Both the position numbers and the translations under genes were made by a program. DNA of 64,000 nt from Xanthobacter oligotrophicus (lineage in GTDB: Bacteria; Pseudomonadota; Alphaproteobacteria; Rhizobiales; Xanthobacteraceae): contig NZ_VTTL01000006.1 of assembly GCF_008364685.1 (NCBI RefSeq), positions 1-64,000 of the forward strand. The letters are read 5' to 3'. Positions 48,545 to 58,313 of the stretch are shown here, piece after piece. Under the pieces are notes generated by a model, which saw nothing but the letters and a program-made list of their open reading frames with translations, made no database searches and was not told the origin of the DNA. Position 1 is the first letter of the stretch. Each line of letters starts with the position of its first letter.

Positions 48545-49921
48545 ATGAAACCGCCTTCTCGCGCCCCGAAACCCGCCCGCCGCCCCGGTTCAGGACCCGC
48601 CCCGGCTCCTGGGAAGCCTGCTCCTGCGACGCCCGGCCTTGCCGCTCGCATCCTCGCCGTGGACGGCCTTGAGCAGGTGCTGCGCCACGGTGCCGCGCTC
48701 GAGGATGCCCTCGACGCCGATGTCGCCCTCGATCCGCGCGACCGGGCGCTCGCCTATCGCATCCTTGCCACCAGCCTGCGCCGCATCGGGACCCTGCGTT
48801 CCCTGATCGCCAAGCTGATGGAGCGCGGCCTGCCGAAATCGGCGCCGCGGCTGGAATCCGTGCTGCTGGCCGGTGCGACGCAGATCCTGTTTATGGACGT
48901 GCCCAACCACGCGGCCGTGGGCCTGTGCGTGGACGTGGCCCGGGCCGACCGCAACACCGCCGGGTTCGCGGGCCTGGTGAATGCCGTGCTGCGCCGCCTC
49001 ACCCGCGAGGCGGATGCGCTGATGGTCGGCATCAGCCCCGATTTCGCCGACACGCCGGAGTGGATGGGCCAGCGCTGGATCAAGGCCTATGGCCTTGAGA
49101 CCACCCGCGCCATCGCCGCCATGCACAAGGTGGAGCCGCCCCTCGACATCACCGTGAAGGCGGACCCGGCCCTGTGGGCCGAGCGCCTGTCGGGCGAGGT
49201 GCTGCCCACCGGCTCGGTGCGCGTTCTCCAGGCCGGTCCGGTGCGGGCGCTGCCGGGCTTCGCCGAGGGCGACTGGTGGGTGCAGGACGCCGCCGCTGCC
49301 TTGCCGGCCCGGCTGCTGGGCAATGTGAACGGCCTCAAGGTGGCGGACCTGTGCGCTGCCCCCGGCGGCAAGACGGCGCAGCTTGCGGCGGCGGGAGCCA
49401 TCGTCACCGCCGTGGACCGCTCGTCGTCCCGCCTCACCCGGCTGAAGGAAAACCTGGAGCGCCTGAAGCTCTCCGCCCAGGTGGTGGCCGGGGATGCGGC
49501 GGATTTTGCCGGCGGCCCGTTCGATGCCGTGCTGCTGGACGCGCCGTGCTCGGCCACCGGGACGCTCAGGCGCCATCCGGACATCGCCGTCAACAAGCGG
49601 CCGGGGGACCTCGTCACCCTTGCCGCCCTCCAGGCCCGGTTGATCGCCCATGCGGCGGACCTGCTGAAGCCCGGCGGCACCCTGGTCTATTCCACCTGCT
49701 CGCTGGAGCCGGACGAAGGGGAACAGCAGGTTGAACGGCTCCTGGCCGCCCGCAGTGATATAATTCGCGCACCAATCGTGTCCGGAGAGGTGGAAGGCAT
49801 CGATCCGTTCATAACTCCTCAAGGGGATGTGCGCACTCTTCCCAGTCACTGGATGCGGGGGGAGGCGGAGCGGTCGGGTCTCGACGGCTTCTTCGCCGCC
49901 CGGCTGAAGCGCAAGGCCTGA
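48545..49921 (+). CDS. rsmB: RsmB-family 16S rRNA (cytosine-C5)-methyltransferase
   Basis: Cytoplasmic SAM-dependent RNA methyltransferase of 458 residues. A basic Pro-rich N-terminal tail (about 30 residues) precedes a NusB-like domain (DPRDRALAYRILATSLRRIG), then the catalytic domain. SAM binds at VADLCAAPGGKTAQLAA near residue 280. The two cysteines are in LLDAPCSATGTLRRHPD and VYSTCSLEPDEGEQQ. An in-frame GTG or ATG 10-17 codons upstream is less likely. A heparinase-like gene follows after 69 bases. Confidence 0.93.
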   Translation: MKPPSRAPKPARRPGSGPAPAPGKPAPATPGLAARILAVDGLEQVLRHGAALEDALDADVALDPRDRALAYRILATSLRRIGTLRSLIAKLMERGLPKSAPRLESVLLAGATQILFMDVPNHAAVGLCVDVARADRNTAGFAGLVNAVLRRLTREADALMVGISPDFADTPEWMGQRWIKAYGLETTRAIAAMHKVEPPLDITVKADPALWAERLSGEVLPTGSVRVLQAGPVRALPGFAEGDWWVQDAAAALPARLLGNVNGLKVADLCAAPGGKTAQLAAAGAIVTAVDRSSSRLTRLKENLERLKLSAQVVAGDAADFAGGPFDAVLLDAPCSATGTLRRHPDIAVNKRPGDLVTLAALQARLIAHAADLLKPGGTLVYSTCSLEPDEGEQQVERLLAARSDIIRAPIVSGEVEGIDPFITPQGDVRTLPSHWMRGEAERSGLDGFFAARLKRKA

Positions 49922-49990
49922 AGCTCAGGTCCGCGCGACGCTCTGCCGGCCCCTCCCGTCCGTTGCGAATCAGTCGGTGAAGACGAGCGC

Positions 49991-51835
49991 ATGCGGATTT
50001 GGAATGGAGCGGCGGGGCCCCTTCAGGTCGTGGCCAGGGGTGTCTTGGCCAAAGGCGGCCTGGCCAAGGGTCTCGCCCCGTTATCGGGGAGAGCCGTGAG
50101 CCGGAGCGGCCTGAGAGAGCGCACGCGCCTGATGGCCCTCCTCGCGGAGCTGTGGTCGCAGCAGGTGCTTGCTCGCCTCGGCGGCCGCACCATGGCGCTC
50201 GGCTATGTGCCGGTGCCGGTGCCCGAGCGGCTGCTCATCGCCCCGCAGGACCTGCGCACCGGCGACGCGACGCTGGCGAGCGAAATCTATTCCGGCCGCT
50301 TCGCCTTCGCCGGCAAGGTGATGCTGCTGGACGGGCGCACCCCGTTCGAGCTGGTGCCGCCTTCCGTGGAATGGGCCGAGGCGCTGCACGGCTTCGGCTG
50401 GCTGCGGCATCTGAAAGCCGCCGGCACCACCATTGCCCGCGCCAATGCCCGCTCCCTGGTGGGCGATTTCATGCGCGATCCCGGCAAGGCCCGGGCGGTG
50501 GCGGCGCGGCCGGACGTGGCGGCGCGGCGCATCATCTCCTGGCTCACCCAGGCCACCTTCCTGCTGCAGGACGCCGACCACGATTTCTACCGCCGCTTCA
50601 TGCGCTCGCTGGCCCGGCAGGTGCGCCAGCTGCGCCGCATGGCCAATGACGCGCCGGACGGCCAGCCGCGCATGCTGGCGGTGACGGCCTTGGTCTTCGC
50701 CGGCCTGTGCATGTCGGACCAGGGCCGGCTGCTGAAGGCGGCGGACAAGCGCCTGTCCGAGGAGCTGGACCGCCAGATCTTGCCCGATGGCGGCCCGCTC
50801 ACCCGCAATCCCGGCATGCTCATCGAATTGCTGCTGGACCTTCTGCCGCTGCGCCAGGCCTTCACCGCGCGCAACCAGCCGGCGCCCCCCGCGCTCATGA
50901 ACGCGGTGGACCGGATGATGCCCATGCTGCGCTTCTTCCGGCACGGCGACGGGGCGTTCGCCCATTTCCACGGCATGGGGCACACGGCGGCGGACCAGCT
51001 CGCCACCATCCTCGCCTTCGACGACGCCCGCGGCGCGCCGGTGGCGAACGCGCCCTATTCCGGCTACCAGCGGCTCGACGCCCGCGCCCTCATGGTGATC
51101 GCCGACACCGGGCCGCCGCCCCCGGCCATGGCGAGCTGGGAGGCCCATGCCAGCTGCCTCGCCTTCGAGTTTTCGTCCGGCCGGCACCGCATCGTCATCA
51201 ATTGCGGGGTGCCGGAGGTGCATCGGGAGATGTGGCGGCAGGTGGCGCGCTCCACGGCGGCCCATTCCACTGCGGTGATCGCCGACACCTCGTCCTGCCG
51301 GTTCCTGCAGGGCGGTTCCATGACGCGCATCTTCGGCGCGCCCATCGTCTCCGGGCCCAAGCACGTGGAGGTGCAGCGCGGCACCCGCAACAATGCCCTG
51401 CTGCTGCGCGCCAGCCACGATGGCTATGCGGAGCCGTTCGGCCTCCTCCACCAGCGCTCGTTCCGCCTCGCCATGGAAGGCAACCGGCTGGACGGCGAGG
51501 ACGTGTTCAAGGTCGCCGAGGAGGGCGCGAAGCTGCCGGCGGAGACCTTCGCCATTCGCTTCCACCTGCACCCGTCCGTGACCGTGGAACGGCTGGACGA
51601 TCCCCACACCGCCCTCTTGAGCCTGCCCAACGGCGAGGCCTGGGCCTTCGCGGCGCCGCATGTGCCGCTGGCGGTGGAGGAAAGCGTGGATCTTGCCGCC
51701 GCCGGCGGCCCGCGCCGCACGGCGCAGCTGGTGCTGTCGGGCGAGGTGGTGCGCACGCCGCGCGTCATCTGGACCTTCGTGCGCACCCGCGAAGCCCAGA
51801 GCGTGCCGCCGGGACGCCCGCCAGCGCGGGGATAG
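49991..51835 (+). CDS. Heparinase II/III-family protein
   Basis: Protein of 614 residues. The N-terminal half is helical (an alginate/heparin lyase-like toroid) with SEIYSGRFAFAGKVM and EWAEALHGFGWLRHL. The C-terminal beta-sandwich contains FSSGRHRIVINCG and a conserved HSTAVIADTSS block. Members of this family are common in Alphaproteobacteria beside rsmB and purH and may degrade or remodel an acidic polysaccharide, but the substrate is unknown. No signal peptide is obvious at the chosen start. purH is not next to it here; a GntR gene follows convergently. Confidence 0.85.
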   Translation: MRIWNGAAGPLQVVARGVLAKGGLAKGLAPLSGRAVSRSGLRERTRLMALLAELWSQQVLARLGGRTMALGYVPVPVPERLLIAPQDLRTGDATLASEIYSGRFAFAGKVMLLDGRTPFELVPPSVEWAEALHGFGWLRHLKAAGTTIARANARSLVGDFMRDPGKARAVAARPDVAARRIISWLTQATFLLQDADHDFYRRFMRSLARQVRQLRRMANDAPDGQPRMLAVTALVFAGLCMSDQGRLLKAADKRLSEELDRQILPDGGPLTRNPGMLIELLLDLLPLRQAFTARNQPAPPALMNAVDRMMPMLRFFRHGDGAFAHFHGMGHTAADQLATILAFDDARGAPVANAPYSGYQRLDARALMVIADTGPPPPAMASWEAHASCLAFEFSSGRHRIVINCGVPEVHREMWRQVARSTAAHSTAVIADTSSCRFLQGGSMTRIFGAPIVSGPKHVEVQRGTRNNALLLRASHDGYAEPFGLLHQRSFRLAMEGNRLDGEDVFKVAEEGAKLPAETFAIRFHLHPSVTVERLDDPHTALLSLPNGEAWAFAAPHVPLAVEESVDLAAAGGPRRTAQLVLSGEVVRTPRVIWTFVRTREAQSVPPGRPPARG

Positions 51836-51855
51836 GCGGGGGCGTTTCGGCTGCC

Positions 51856-52539
51856 TCAGAGCTGCCGCGTGATATTCGCCGCAAACGAGAGGATGTGCGC
51901 CCGCGTCGCCTCTTCGGCGCCGTCGCCGTCGCGGGCGGTAAGGGCGGCGGCGATGGCGGCGTGCTCCTCCACCACGCGGGCGTGATGGCCGGCATCGCGG
52001 AGCGACACGAACCACACCCGCTGCGCCCGCTCGTGCAGATTCTTCAGGATGTCGCCCAGCACCGGATTGCCGGCCGCCGTCGAGATGGTGGCATGGAAGG
52101 CGCGGTCGAGCGCCATGGCCGCCGCCACGTCGCTCTCCGCCGCGGCCTCGCCCCCGCGTCGCACGTTGTCCGCCAGGGCGGCAAGGGTGGCGCCGTCGGC
52201 CCGCTCGGCGGCGAGGCGGGCGCAGAAGCCTTCGTTGAGGAGGCGCACCTCCACCATGTGGCGCACCTCGTCGGCGCTGATGGGGCGCACGATGATGCCC
52301 TTGCGCGGCAGCACTTCCACGAGGCCGTCGCGCATGAGCCGGTCGAACGCCTGGCGCACCGGGGTGCGGCCGAGGCCGAGGCTGGATGCCACCTGCGCCT
52401 CGCTCAGGGCCTCGCCGGGGCGGAACACGCACATGATGATGCGCTGCTTGAGCACCTCATAGGCGGTGTCGCGGAGCGAGCGGACCGGAGCGGCGCCGGT
52501 CTCCGCCGCCTCCTCCCCCAGCTCTGCGTCGATCTGCAT
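51856..52539 (-). CDS. GntR-family (FCD-type) transcriptional regulator
   Basis: Regulator of 227 residues. The winged-helix DNA-binding domain reads AYEVLKQRIIMCVFRPGEAL, then LGLGRTPVRQAFDRLMRDG near residue 65. The FCD domain follows with MALDRAFHATISTAAGNP and ARVVEEHAAIAAAL, whose Asp and His residues usually bind a metal. It is the last gene of a leftward operon with a liv-type transporter and a DUF2848 gene. The perfect inverted repeat at 53276-53308, upstream of the DUF2848 gene, is a candidate operator for it. Confidence 0.92.
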   Translation of the reverse strand: MQIDAELGEEAAETGAAPVRSLRDTAYEVLKQRIIMCVFRPGEALSEAQVASSLGLGRTPVRQAFDRLMRDGLVEVLPRKGIIVRPISADEVRHMVEVRLLNEGFCARLAAERADGATLAALADNVRRGGEAAAESDVAAAMALDRAFHATISTAAGNPVLGDILKNLHERAQRVWFVSLRDAGHHARVVEEHAAIAAALTARDGDGAEEATRAHILSFAANITRQL

Positions 52540-52568
52540 GGGCGTCCTCCGGCGGCTTCTTTTCGAGC

Positions 52569-53255
52569 TTAGCCGGCGATCGGCAGGATGCGCACGTCAT
52601 AGGCGTGGCGGATGGTGCGCTTCAGCACCGGGTCCTCCAGCTCGAATTCGAAGCGGTCCGCCGGGCGGATGCCGCCCTTGGCCGCGAGGGTGCCGCAGAA
52701 CATGGCGGTGCCGTCGAAAAGGCCCGGCCCGTAGCCGGCGATGATCTCGCCCGGCGGCAGCATGGCCGATACCGGCCCCTCCTGGTAGAGCACCCGTTCC
52801 CCGCCGATGGTGGCAAACGAGCGGATGATCAGGCTGTCCCAGTGGGGCAGCACGTCGTCCAGCGCCCACAGGTCGGGGGCCACCGGCTTGTCGCACATCT
52901 GCTTGGAGACGGTGATGCCATAGGTCTCCACCGTGCGGTCGGTATGGTCCGAGCCGACGCCGAGGAAGCGGCGCCCGCCGCTCTGGAGCACCATGAACTC
53001 CACCTCGCCGGAGGAATCGCCGCCGGTGCATTCGATGGCGTCCGCCGTGGTGAAGCGGGCGGCCGCCACCCGGTAATAGATCGGGGTGGAGGCGGGGCGC
53101 GGAACGCCCAGCTCCTCCAGCTCCACGATGTGCTTTTCCAGCGCCGCCTTGTCGCGGCCGGTCCAGCCAGCGATCACCGCGTGGCGGATCTCCACCGCAA
53201 GGCGAGTGGTCCCGCCATCGGCGTGAAGGGTGAAATCAAGCGTGGTGGCCGGCAT
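52569..53255 (-). CDS. DUF2848 family protein
   Basis: Protein of 228 residues of the DUF2848 family, which resembles fumarylacetoacetate hydrolase-type enzymes in its C-terminal part. Visible blocks are VIAGWTGRDKAALEKHIVEL near residue 28, RFLGVGSDHTDRTVETYGI near residue 95 and IAGYGPGLFDGTAMFCGTLA near residue 180. Conserved His and Asp in SDHTDR may bind metal. The reaction is unknown. It is placed between the binding-protein gene and the GntR gene, 29 bases before the latter, suggesting it acts on the imported compound. Confidence 0.85.
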   Translation of the reverse strand: MPATTLDFTLHADGGTTRLAVEIRHAVIAGWTGRDKAALEKHIVELEELGVPRPASTPIYYRVAAARFTTADAIECTGGDSSGEVEFMVLQSGGRRFLGVGSDHTDRTVETYGITVSKQMCDKPVAPDLWALDDVLPHWDSLIIRSFATIGGERVLYQEGPVSAMLPPGEIIAGYGPGLFDGTAMFCGTLAAKGGIRPADRFEFELEDPVLKRTIRHAYDVRILPIAG

Positions 53256-53275
53256 GGAGGTCTCTCTTGAGCACG

Positions 53276-53308
53276 CGCTGGTCAGATCGCATCACGATCT
53301 GACCAGCG
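53276..53308. promoter_or_regulatory. Perfect 14-bp inverted repeat upstream of the DUF2848 gene
   Basis: CGCTGGTCAGATCG (53276-53289) is followed after CATCA by CGATCTGACCAGCG (53295-53308). It lies 21 bases upstream of the DUF2848 start. TGGTC...GACCA arms are common in FCD-type GntR operators. There is no T-run, so a terminator is less likely. A related half-site, ATCTGAC, occurs at 57953-57959 near the operon promoter. Confidence 0.6.
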
Positions 53309-53408
53309 AACGCGTTCTCTATCGTGGAGTGGCGGGATGGGAGAAGAGCCGGCGCCTTCCGGTCAGGGGCAGAAGGAAGGCGCCGGCCGTACGCGGATTG
53401 TGCCGAGG

Positions 53409-54581
53409 TCAGTTCGGCATCCGCGTATCCAGAAGGGTCCACTTCCCGCCCTTCACCTCGAGGATGTAGACGGGCTTCACAGCGTCCCCATCGGCGAAGG
53501 AGATGGCGCCTTCCAGCGCCGGCACGTCCTTCAGCTTGGCCACCTGGTCGCGCACCGCGCTGCGCTCGGCGGCGAGCTTCGCCTTGTCGCCGGTGGTGCC
53601 GGCCCGCTTCATGGCCTCGGCGTAGAGGTAGACGATGTCGTAGACCGAGGCGTCCATCTGGTTGGGGTCGGTGCGGTTGAGGCCGGCGGCCTTGGTTCGC
53701 TTGGCGAATTCCGCCGCGAAGGCGCGGGTCTTGTCGTTCACTTCAGGGAAGAAGGTGGTGCCGATGGTGAGCATTTCGCCGGCGCCGTCCATGCGCTTGG
53801 GCAGCTCGGGATCGGCGATGGTGGTGCCGCCGATGAGGCGGGTGGCAACGCCCTGGCGCTTCAGCTCCTTGGCGATGGTGATGGCGCCTTCCGGCGGCGA
53901 GCCGAGGCCGACCACGTCGGGTGCCATCTGCTTCAGCTGCGCCACCTGTGGCGACAGGTCGAAGGCGGCGAGCTGGAAATCCACCGCGCCCTTGGAGGGG
54001 ATCGAATACTTCTCGAACATCTTGGGGACCACGCCGGTGCCGATGGATTTCGACACCACGTCGTCGGTGGCATAGGCCGCCGCGCCCGAGGCCATGGGCA
54101 GCTTCTTGTCCATGATGGAGGCCAGCACCTGGTCGATGACCTTGCCTTCGTCCGTGGTGTTGCGGAAGCCGTAGGTGAAGCCCTTGGTGAGGCCCGGCGC
54201 CGAGGAGGCCATGGACATCTGCGAGATGCCCTCGCGCTCGCCCACCGGGAAGGTGGTGCGCACCTCGGACGAGGAGAACGGCCCGATGATGGCCAGCGCC
54301 CCGGCATCCTGCGCGAACGAGCGCACGGCGGTGGTGGCCTGCTTGGGATCGCCGGCGGTGTCGAACTTGACCACCTTGATCTTGCGGCCGTTGATGCCGC
54401 CCTTGGCGTTGATTTCCTCAACCGCCATGTCCACCGCCACCTCGTTGGTGTTGGCGAGGCTCACATAGGGGCCGCTCTTGGCCATCATGTAGCCGAGGAC
54501 GAGGTCTTCCTCGGCCCGCGCGGTGCCGGCGGCGACCAGCGCGGCCAGAAGGCCGGCGCCAAGAAGCAGACTTTTCTTCAT
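53409..54581 (-). CDS. Branched-chain-amino-acid-type ABC transporter substrate-binding protein
   Basis: Periplasmic binding protein of 390 residues from the ATG at 54581 (MKKSLLLGAGLLAALVAAG), which has AGGAGAG upstream. The signal peptide ends near ARAEE. The mature fold starts DLVLGYMMAKSGPYVSLANT, with DTAGDPKQATTAVRSF and IIGPFSSSEVRTTFP. The open frame reaches 54656 without a plausible start. It is the fifth gene of a livH-livM-livG-livF-binding-protein operon. The ligand is unknown. Confidence 0.92.
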   Translation of the reverse strand: MKKSLLLGAGLLAALVAAGTARAEEDLVLGYMMAKSGPYVSLANTNEVAVDMAVEEINAKGGINGRKIKVVKFDTAGDPKQATTAVRSFAQDAGALAIIGPFSSSEVRTTFPVGEREGISQMSMASSAPGLTKGFTYGFRNTTDEGKVIDQVLASIMDKKLPMASGAAAYATDDVVSKSIGTGVVPKMFEKYSIPSKGAVDFQLAAFDLSPQVAQLKQMAPDVVGLGSPPEGAITIAKELKRQGVATRLIGGTTIADPELPKRMDGAGEMLTIGTTFFPEVNDKTRAFAAEFAKRTKAAGLNRTDPNQMDASVYDIVYLYAEAMKRAGTTGDKAKLAAERSAVRDQVAKLKDVPALEGAISFADGDAVKPVYILEVKGGKWTLLDTRMPN

Positions 54582-54670
54582 GTCCAACTCTCCTCTGGAT
54601 TTGGTCTGGTTTTTCTTTGTGTGGCGCGTGTTTTCATCACGCGAACCGGTCTTCACTTCGCCTGGAAAGA

Positions 54671-55393
<723 letters not shown>

Positions 55394-55394
55394 G

Positions 55395-56156
55395 TCAGGC
55401 CTCCCCGTCCGAGCCGATATAGGCCTCGCGCACCTTGGGATCCTGCCGCACGCGGGAGAGCGGGCCTTCGGCGATCTTCTCGCCGAAATTCAGCACCACC
55501 ACGTTCTGGCAGATGGACTCCACGAAGTGCATGTCGTGCTCCACCACCAGCAGGGTGGTGCCCTTGGCCATCAGCGCCTTGAGGTGATCCCTCAGCGCAT
55601 TGGTCTCGGAGGGATTGAGGCCGGCGGCGGGCTCGTCCAGCATCAGGAGGCTGGCGCCGGCCAATGTTGCGCGCACCAGGTCGATGCGCTTCCTCACCCC
55701 ATAGGGCAGGGCGGAGACGGTCTCGTCCGCCCAGCGGCCGAGGCCGCTCTCCTCCAGCGCGGCGCGGGCCTCGCGCTTCCAGTGGTGGTTGGGGATGAGG
55801 CGGTAGGGGGTGAGCAGCGCGGCCAGCGAAGAGGCGCGCACATGTTGGCCCACCAGCAGGTTTTCCAGCACCGACAGGTGTGGCATCAGCCGGACGTTCT
55901 GGAACGAGCGGGCCACCCCGGTGCCGATGCGCTGGCGTGAGGGCATGCGGGTCACGTCCACGCCGTTCACCGTGATGCGGCCGGCATCGACGCCATAGAC
56001 GCCGCTGACCATGTTGAACACCGTGGTCTTGCCCGCGCCGTTGGGGCCGATGAGCGCCGTGGAGACGCCCTTCGGCACGCTCAAGGAGAGGTCGCGGATG
56101 GCTTGGACGCCCGCAAACGACTTCGACAGGGCGGAGATTTCCAGCGCCATGTTCAT
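55395..56156 (-). CDS. livG: Branched-chain-type ABC transporter ATP-binding protein (LivG family)
   Basis: ATPase of 253 residues. It begins MNMALEISALSKSFAGVQAI, with Walker A GPNGAGKTTVFNMV near residue 39 and the LivG block GVARSFQNVRLMPHLSVLEN. The signature is degenerate (ALPYGVRKRIDLVRA), as in many LivG proteins, and Walker B is LLMLDEPAAGLNP. The ATG at 56156 overlaps the livM stop as ATGA. An ATG two codons later (56150) is possible. Confidence 0.94.
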   Translation of the reverse strand: MNMALEISALSKSFAGVQAIRDLSLSVPKGVSTALIGPNGAGKTTVFNMVSGVYGVDAGRITVNGVDVTRMPSRQRIGTGVARSFQNVRLMPHLSVLENLLVGQHVRASSLAALLTPYRLIPNHHWKREARAALEESGLGRWADETVSALPYGVRKRIDLVRATLAGASLLMLDEPAAGLNPSETNALRDHLKALMAKGTTLLVVEHDMHFVESICQNVVVLNFGEKIAEGPLSRVRQDPKVREAYIGSDGEA

Positions 56157-56995
56157 GAGGAGGCCTCCGGCGCGCGGCGGCGGAACAGGCGGAACAGGGC
56201 GGCGGTCACCAGCCCCTGCGGGCGGAGCGCCATGAAGACAATGATGAAGACGGCGAACACCGCGTAGCGCCACTGGTCGGAGGCGCGCAGCAGCTCCGGC
56301 ACGAGTGTGAAGAAGGCGGCGCCCACCAGCGGTCCCCACACCGTCTGGGTGCCGCCGAACAGCACGTAGAGCACGGTGAAGACCGAGAGCAGCACGTTGA
56401 AGTGCTGGGCTTCCACGAAATTATAATGGTGCGCGTAAAGGGCGCCGCCGAAGCCGGCCACCATGGCCCCCAGGGCGAAGGCCGCCACCTTCATGCCGCG
56501 CACCGGGACGCCCAGCAGGTCCGCCACCGTGGCGTCGCTCTTCACCGCCGTCAGCTCGAGGGCGAAGCGGGTGCGGGAGATGTAGAGCATCAGCAGCACC
56601 ACGCCGGCCGCCGCCGCGAACACCACGTTAGGGCCGGCATAATCGGTGACCGGATAGCCCGCCGCGCCGCCCACGACTTCCAGGTTCAGGAACACCGCGG
56701 AGATCACCTGGCCCAAGGCGAAGGTGGCCATGGCGAAATAGATGCCGTGGGTGCGCAGCACCGGCAGGCCGATGAGGAAGCCGGTGAGCCCCGCCGCCAG
56801 CGCCCCCGCCGGGATGGCGGCCCACATGGGCCACGCGTATTCGTTGGTCAGGAAGGCCGAGCCATAGGCGCCGATGGCCATGAAGCCGGCGATGCCGAGA
56901 TTGAGCTGGCCGGCGGCGAGCGGCAGGTACACCGCATAGGCCGCCATGACATTGAAGGCGAGGACGACGAGGACGCCCGTCAGATAGCCGCTCAT
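56153..56995 (-). CDS. livM: Branched-chain-type ABC transporter permease (LivM family)
   Basis: Inner-membrane permease of 280 residues with about eight to nine hydrophobic segments. Blocks include YLPLAAGQLNLGIAGFMAIG near residue 23, AVKSDATVADLLGVPVRGMK near residue 150 and VLFGGTQTVWGPLVGAAFF near residue 215. The ATG at 56995 overlaps the livH stop as TGATG. It is shorter than the first LivM (344 residues) and lacks its Pro-rich tail. Confidence 0.93.
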   Translation of the reverse strand: MSGYLTGVLVVLAFNVMAAYAVYLPLAAGQLNLGIAGFMAIGAYGSAFLTNEYAWPMWAAIPAGALAAGLTGFLIGLPVLRTHGIYFAMATFALGQVISAVFLNLEVVGGAAGYPVTDYAGPNVVFAAAAGVVLLMLYISRTRFALELTAVKSDATVADLLGVPVRGMKVAAFALGAMVAGFGGALYAHHYNFVEAQHFNVLLSVFTVLYVLFGGTQTVWGPLVGAAFFTLVPELLRASDQWRYAVFAVFIIVFMALRPQGLVTAALFRLFRRRAPEASS

Positions 56996-57867
56996 CACAG
57001 CTTCTCCCGGCTGGGGGCACGGCCCATGAGGCCCTGCGGCCGCACGATGAGGATGAGGAGCAGCAGGCCGTAGACGGTGATGTTCACCACATCCGCGCCG
57101 ATGAAGGAGATGGAGACCACCTCGGCAAGGCCGATGAGCAGGCCGCCCAGCACCGCGCCCCAGATGGAGCCCATGCCGCCCACGATCATGGCGGCGACGC
57201 CCTTGAAGCCGACGCCCTCGCCCATGAAGGGCGACACCTGCTGGTAGTTCACCGCGAACAGGATGCCGGCCAGCGCCACCAGCGCCGCCGAGGCGACGAA
57301 GAGCTGCGGCACCAGGCGGGCGATGTCGATGCCCATGAGCAGCGCGGTCTCCCGGCTCTCCGCCACGGTGCGGATGCGCCGTCCGGCGGCGGTCTTCGCC
57401 AGCACGAAGGACAGCACCGCCACAAGGCCTAGCGACAGCAGCAGCGAGGCGAGCTGGGCATAGCCGATGACGAGGCCGCCGAGGCGCAGGTTGAGGTCCG
57501 GCAACAGCGCCGGGAACGCCTGCTGGTCCGAGCCGAACTGCACCAGCATCAGGTTTTCCAGCAGCACCAGGAAGCCGAGGGAGGACACCAGCGGCACTTC
57601 CGGATCGCCGCCCTGCATGGGCCGGTAGGCGAAGCGCTCCACCAGCAGCGAGATGAAGGCGGCGGCGGCCAGCGCCCCGGCGGCGGCGAGCAGGAAGGGC
57701 CAGCCGGCCTTCATCAGCCCGAAGGCGAGCATGCCGCCGGCCATGAACAGGCCGGGGAGGGAGAAATTGAGGAAGTTCAACACCCCGATGGCGAGGGTGA
57801 AGGCCACCGCCACGAGCATGTAGATGGCCCCGAGCATGAGGCCGTTGACGATCTGCTGCGCGACCAT
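56995..57867 (-). CDS. livH: Branched-chain-type ABC transporter permease (LivH family)
   Basis: First gene of the second transporter operon, 290 residues. It starts MVAQQIVNGLMLGAIYMLVA, with the LivH block FTLAIGVLNFLNFSLPGLFM. The C-terminal IVGGMGSIWGAVLGGLLIGL is also characteristic. About eight membrane segments are visible. It is divergent from the AAA+ ATPase gene. The 446-base intergenic region carries repeated TTTCAG motifs that may control it. Confidence 0.93.
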   Translation of the reverse strand: MVAQQIVNGLMLGAIYMLVAVAFTLAIGVLNFLNFSLPGLFMAGGMLAFGLMKAGWPFLLAAAGALAAAAFISLLVERFAYRPMQGGDPEVPLVSSLGFLVLLENLMLVQFGSDQQAFPALLPDLNLRLGGLVIGYAQLASLLLSLGLVAVLSFVLAKTAAGRRIRTVAESRETALLMGIDIARLVPQLFVASAALVALAGILFAVNYQQVSPFMGEGVGFKGVAAMIVGGMGSIWGAVLGGLLIGLAEVVSISFIGADVVNITVYGLLLLILIVRPQGLMGRAPSREKL

Positions 57868-58313
57868 GGCGACGGGGCAACCTCGCTGGAACGCCGGGTG
57901 AGTAACCCGCCGGCCGCTTTCGCGACAGGCGAATTAGCTAATATACAAAGCTATCTGACTTTCCCATGCAAGCTGAAATTTCAGGCGGATTTCAGATTTC
58001 AGGCGATCGGTCGGGGCGACGGCGATGCATCTGAATAAGGGCGTTGTTCCCGTGGGTTGGCCGGCGCGAGAAGACTGTTTCGGCGCCTGCCGCTGATGCG
58101 GGGGTGAGCTGTGCGGTGCCCAACGGCGCGGCAGGGCGGCTTCGATGTCCCGGCGTCCGGGGCGGCGGTGGGCCGCCGGGAGCGAGCCCCGTCTTGATCT
58201 TGCCGGCCTCGATCTTGCTATGGCCGTTTCAACCCATCGTCCGATGCCAGGGGTTGTCACAGCCCGACTATTTTTGTCGGAACCCGGACATTGGTCGTCA
58301 CCGTGAGGCGGTC
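57868..58313. other. Divergent intergenic region between livH and the AAA+ gene
   Basis: The part next to livH (57930-58005) is AT-rich and repeat-containing. TAGCT and AGCTA (57935-57939, 57949-57953) form an inverted pair near a likely promoter. The frame of the AAA+ gene is open from 58044, but this part is low-complexity. CCGAC and GTCGG (58264-58268, 58276-58280) form a small hairpin before the AAA+ start. Confidence 0.5.
57973..58005. promoter_or_regulatory. Palindrome and direct repeats, possible operator
   Basis: CTGAAATTTCAG (57973-57984) is a perfect 12-bp palindrome. ATTTCAGGCG occurs at 57978-57987 and again at 57996-58005, with a further ATTTCAG between them (57989-57995). It lies about 106 bases upstream of the livH start. 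Confidence 0.5.
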
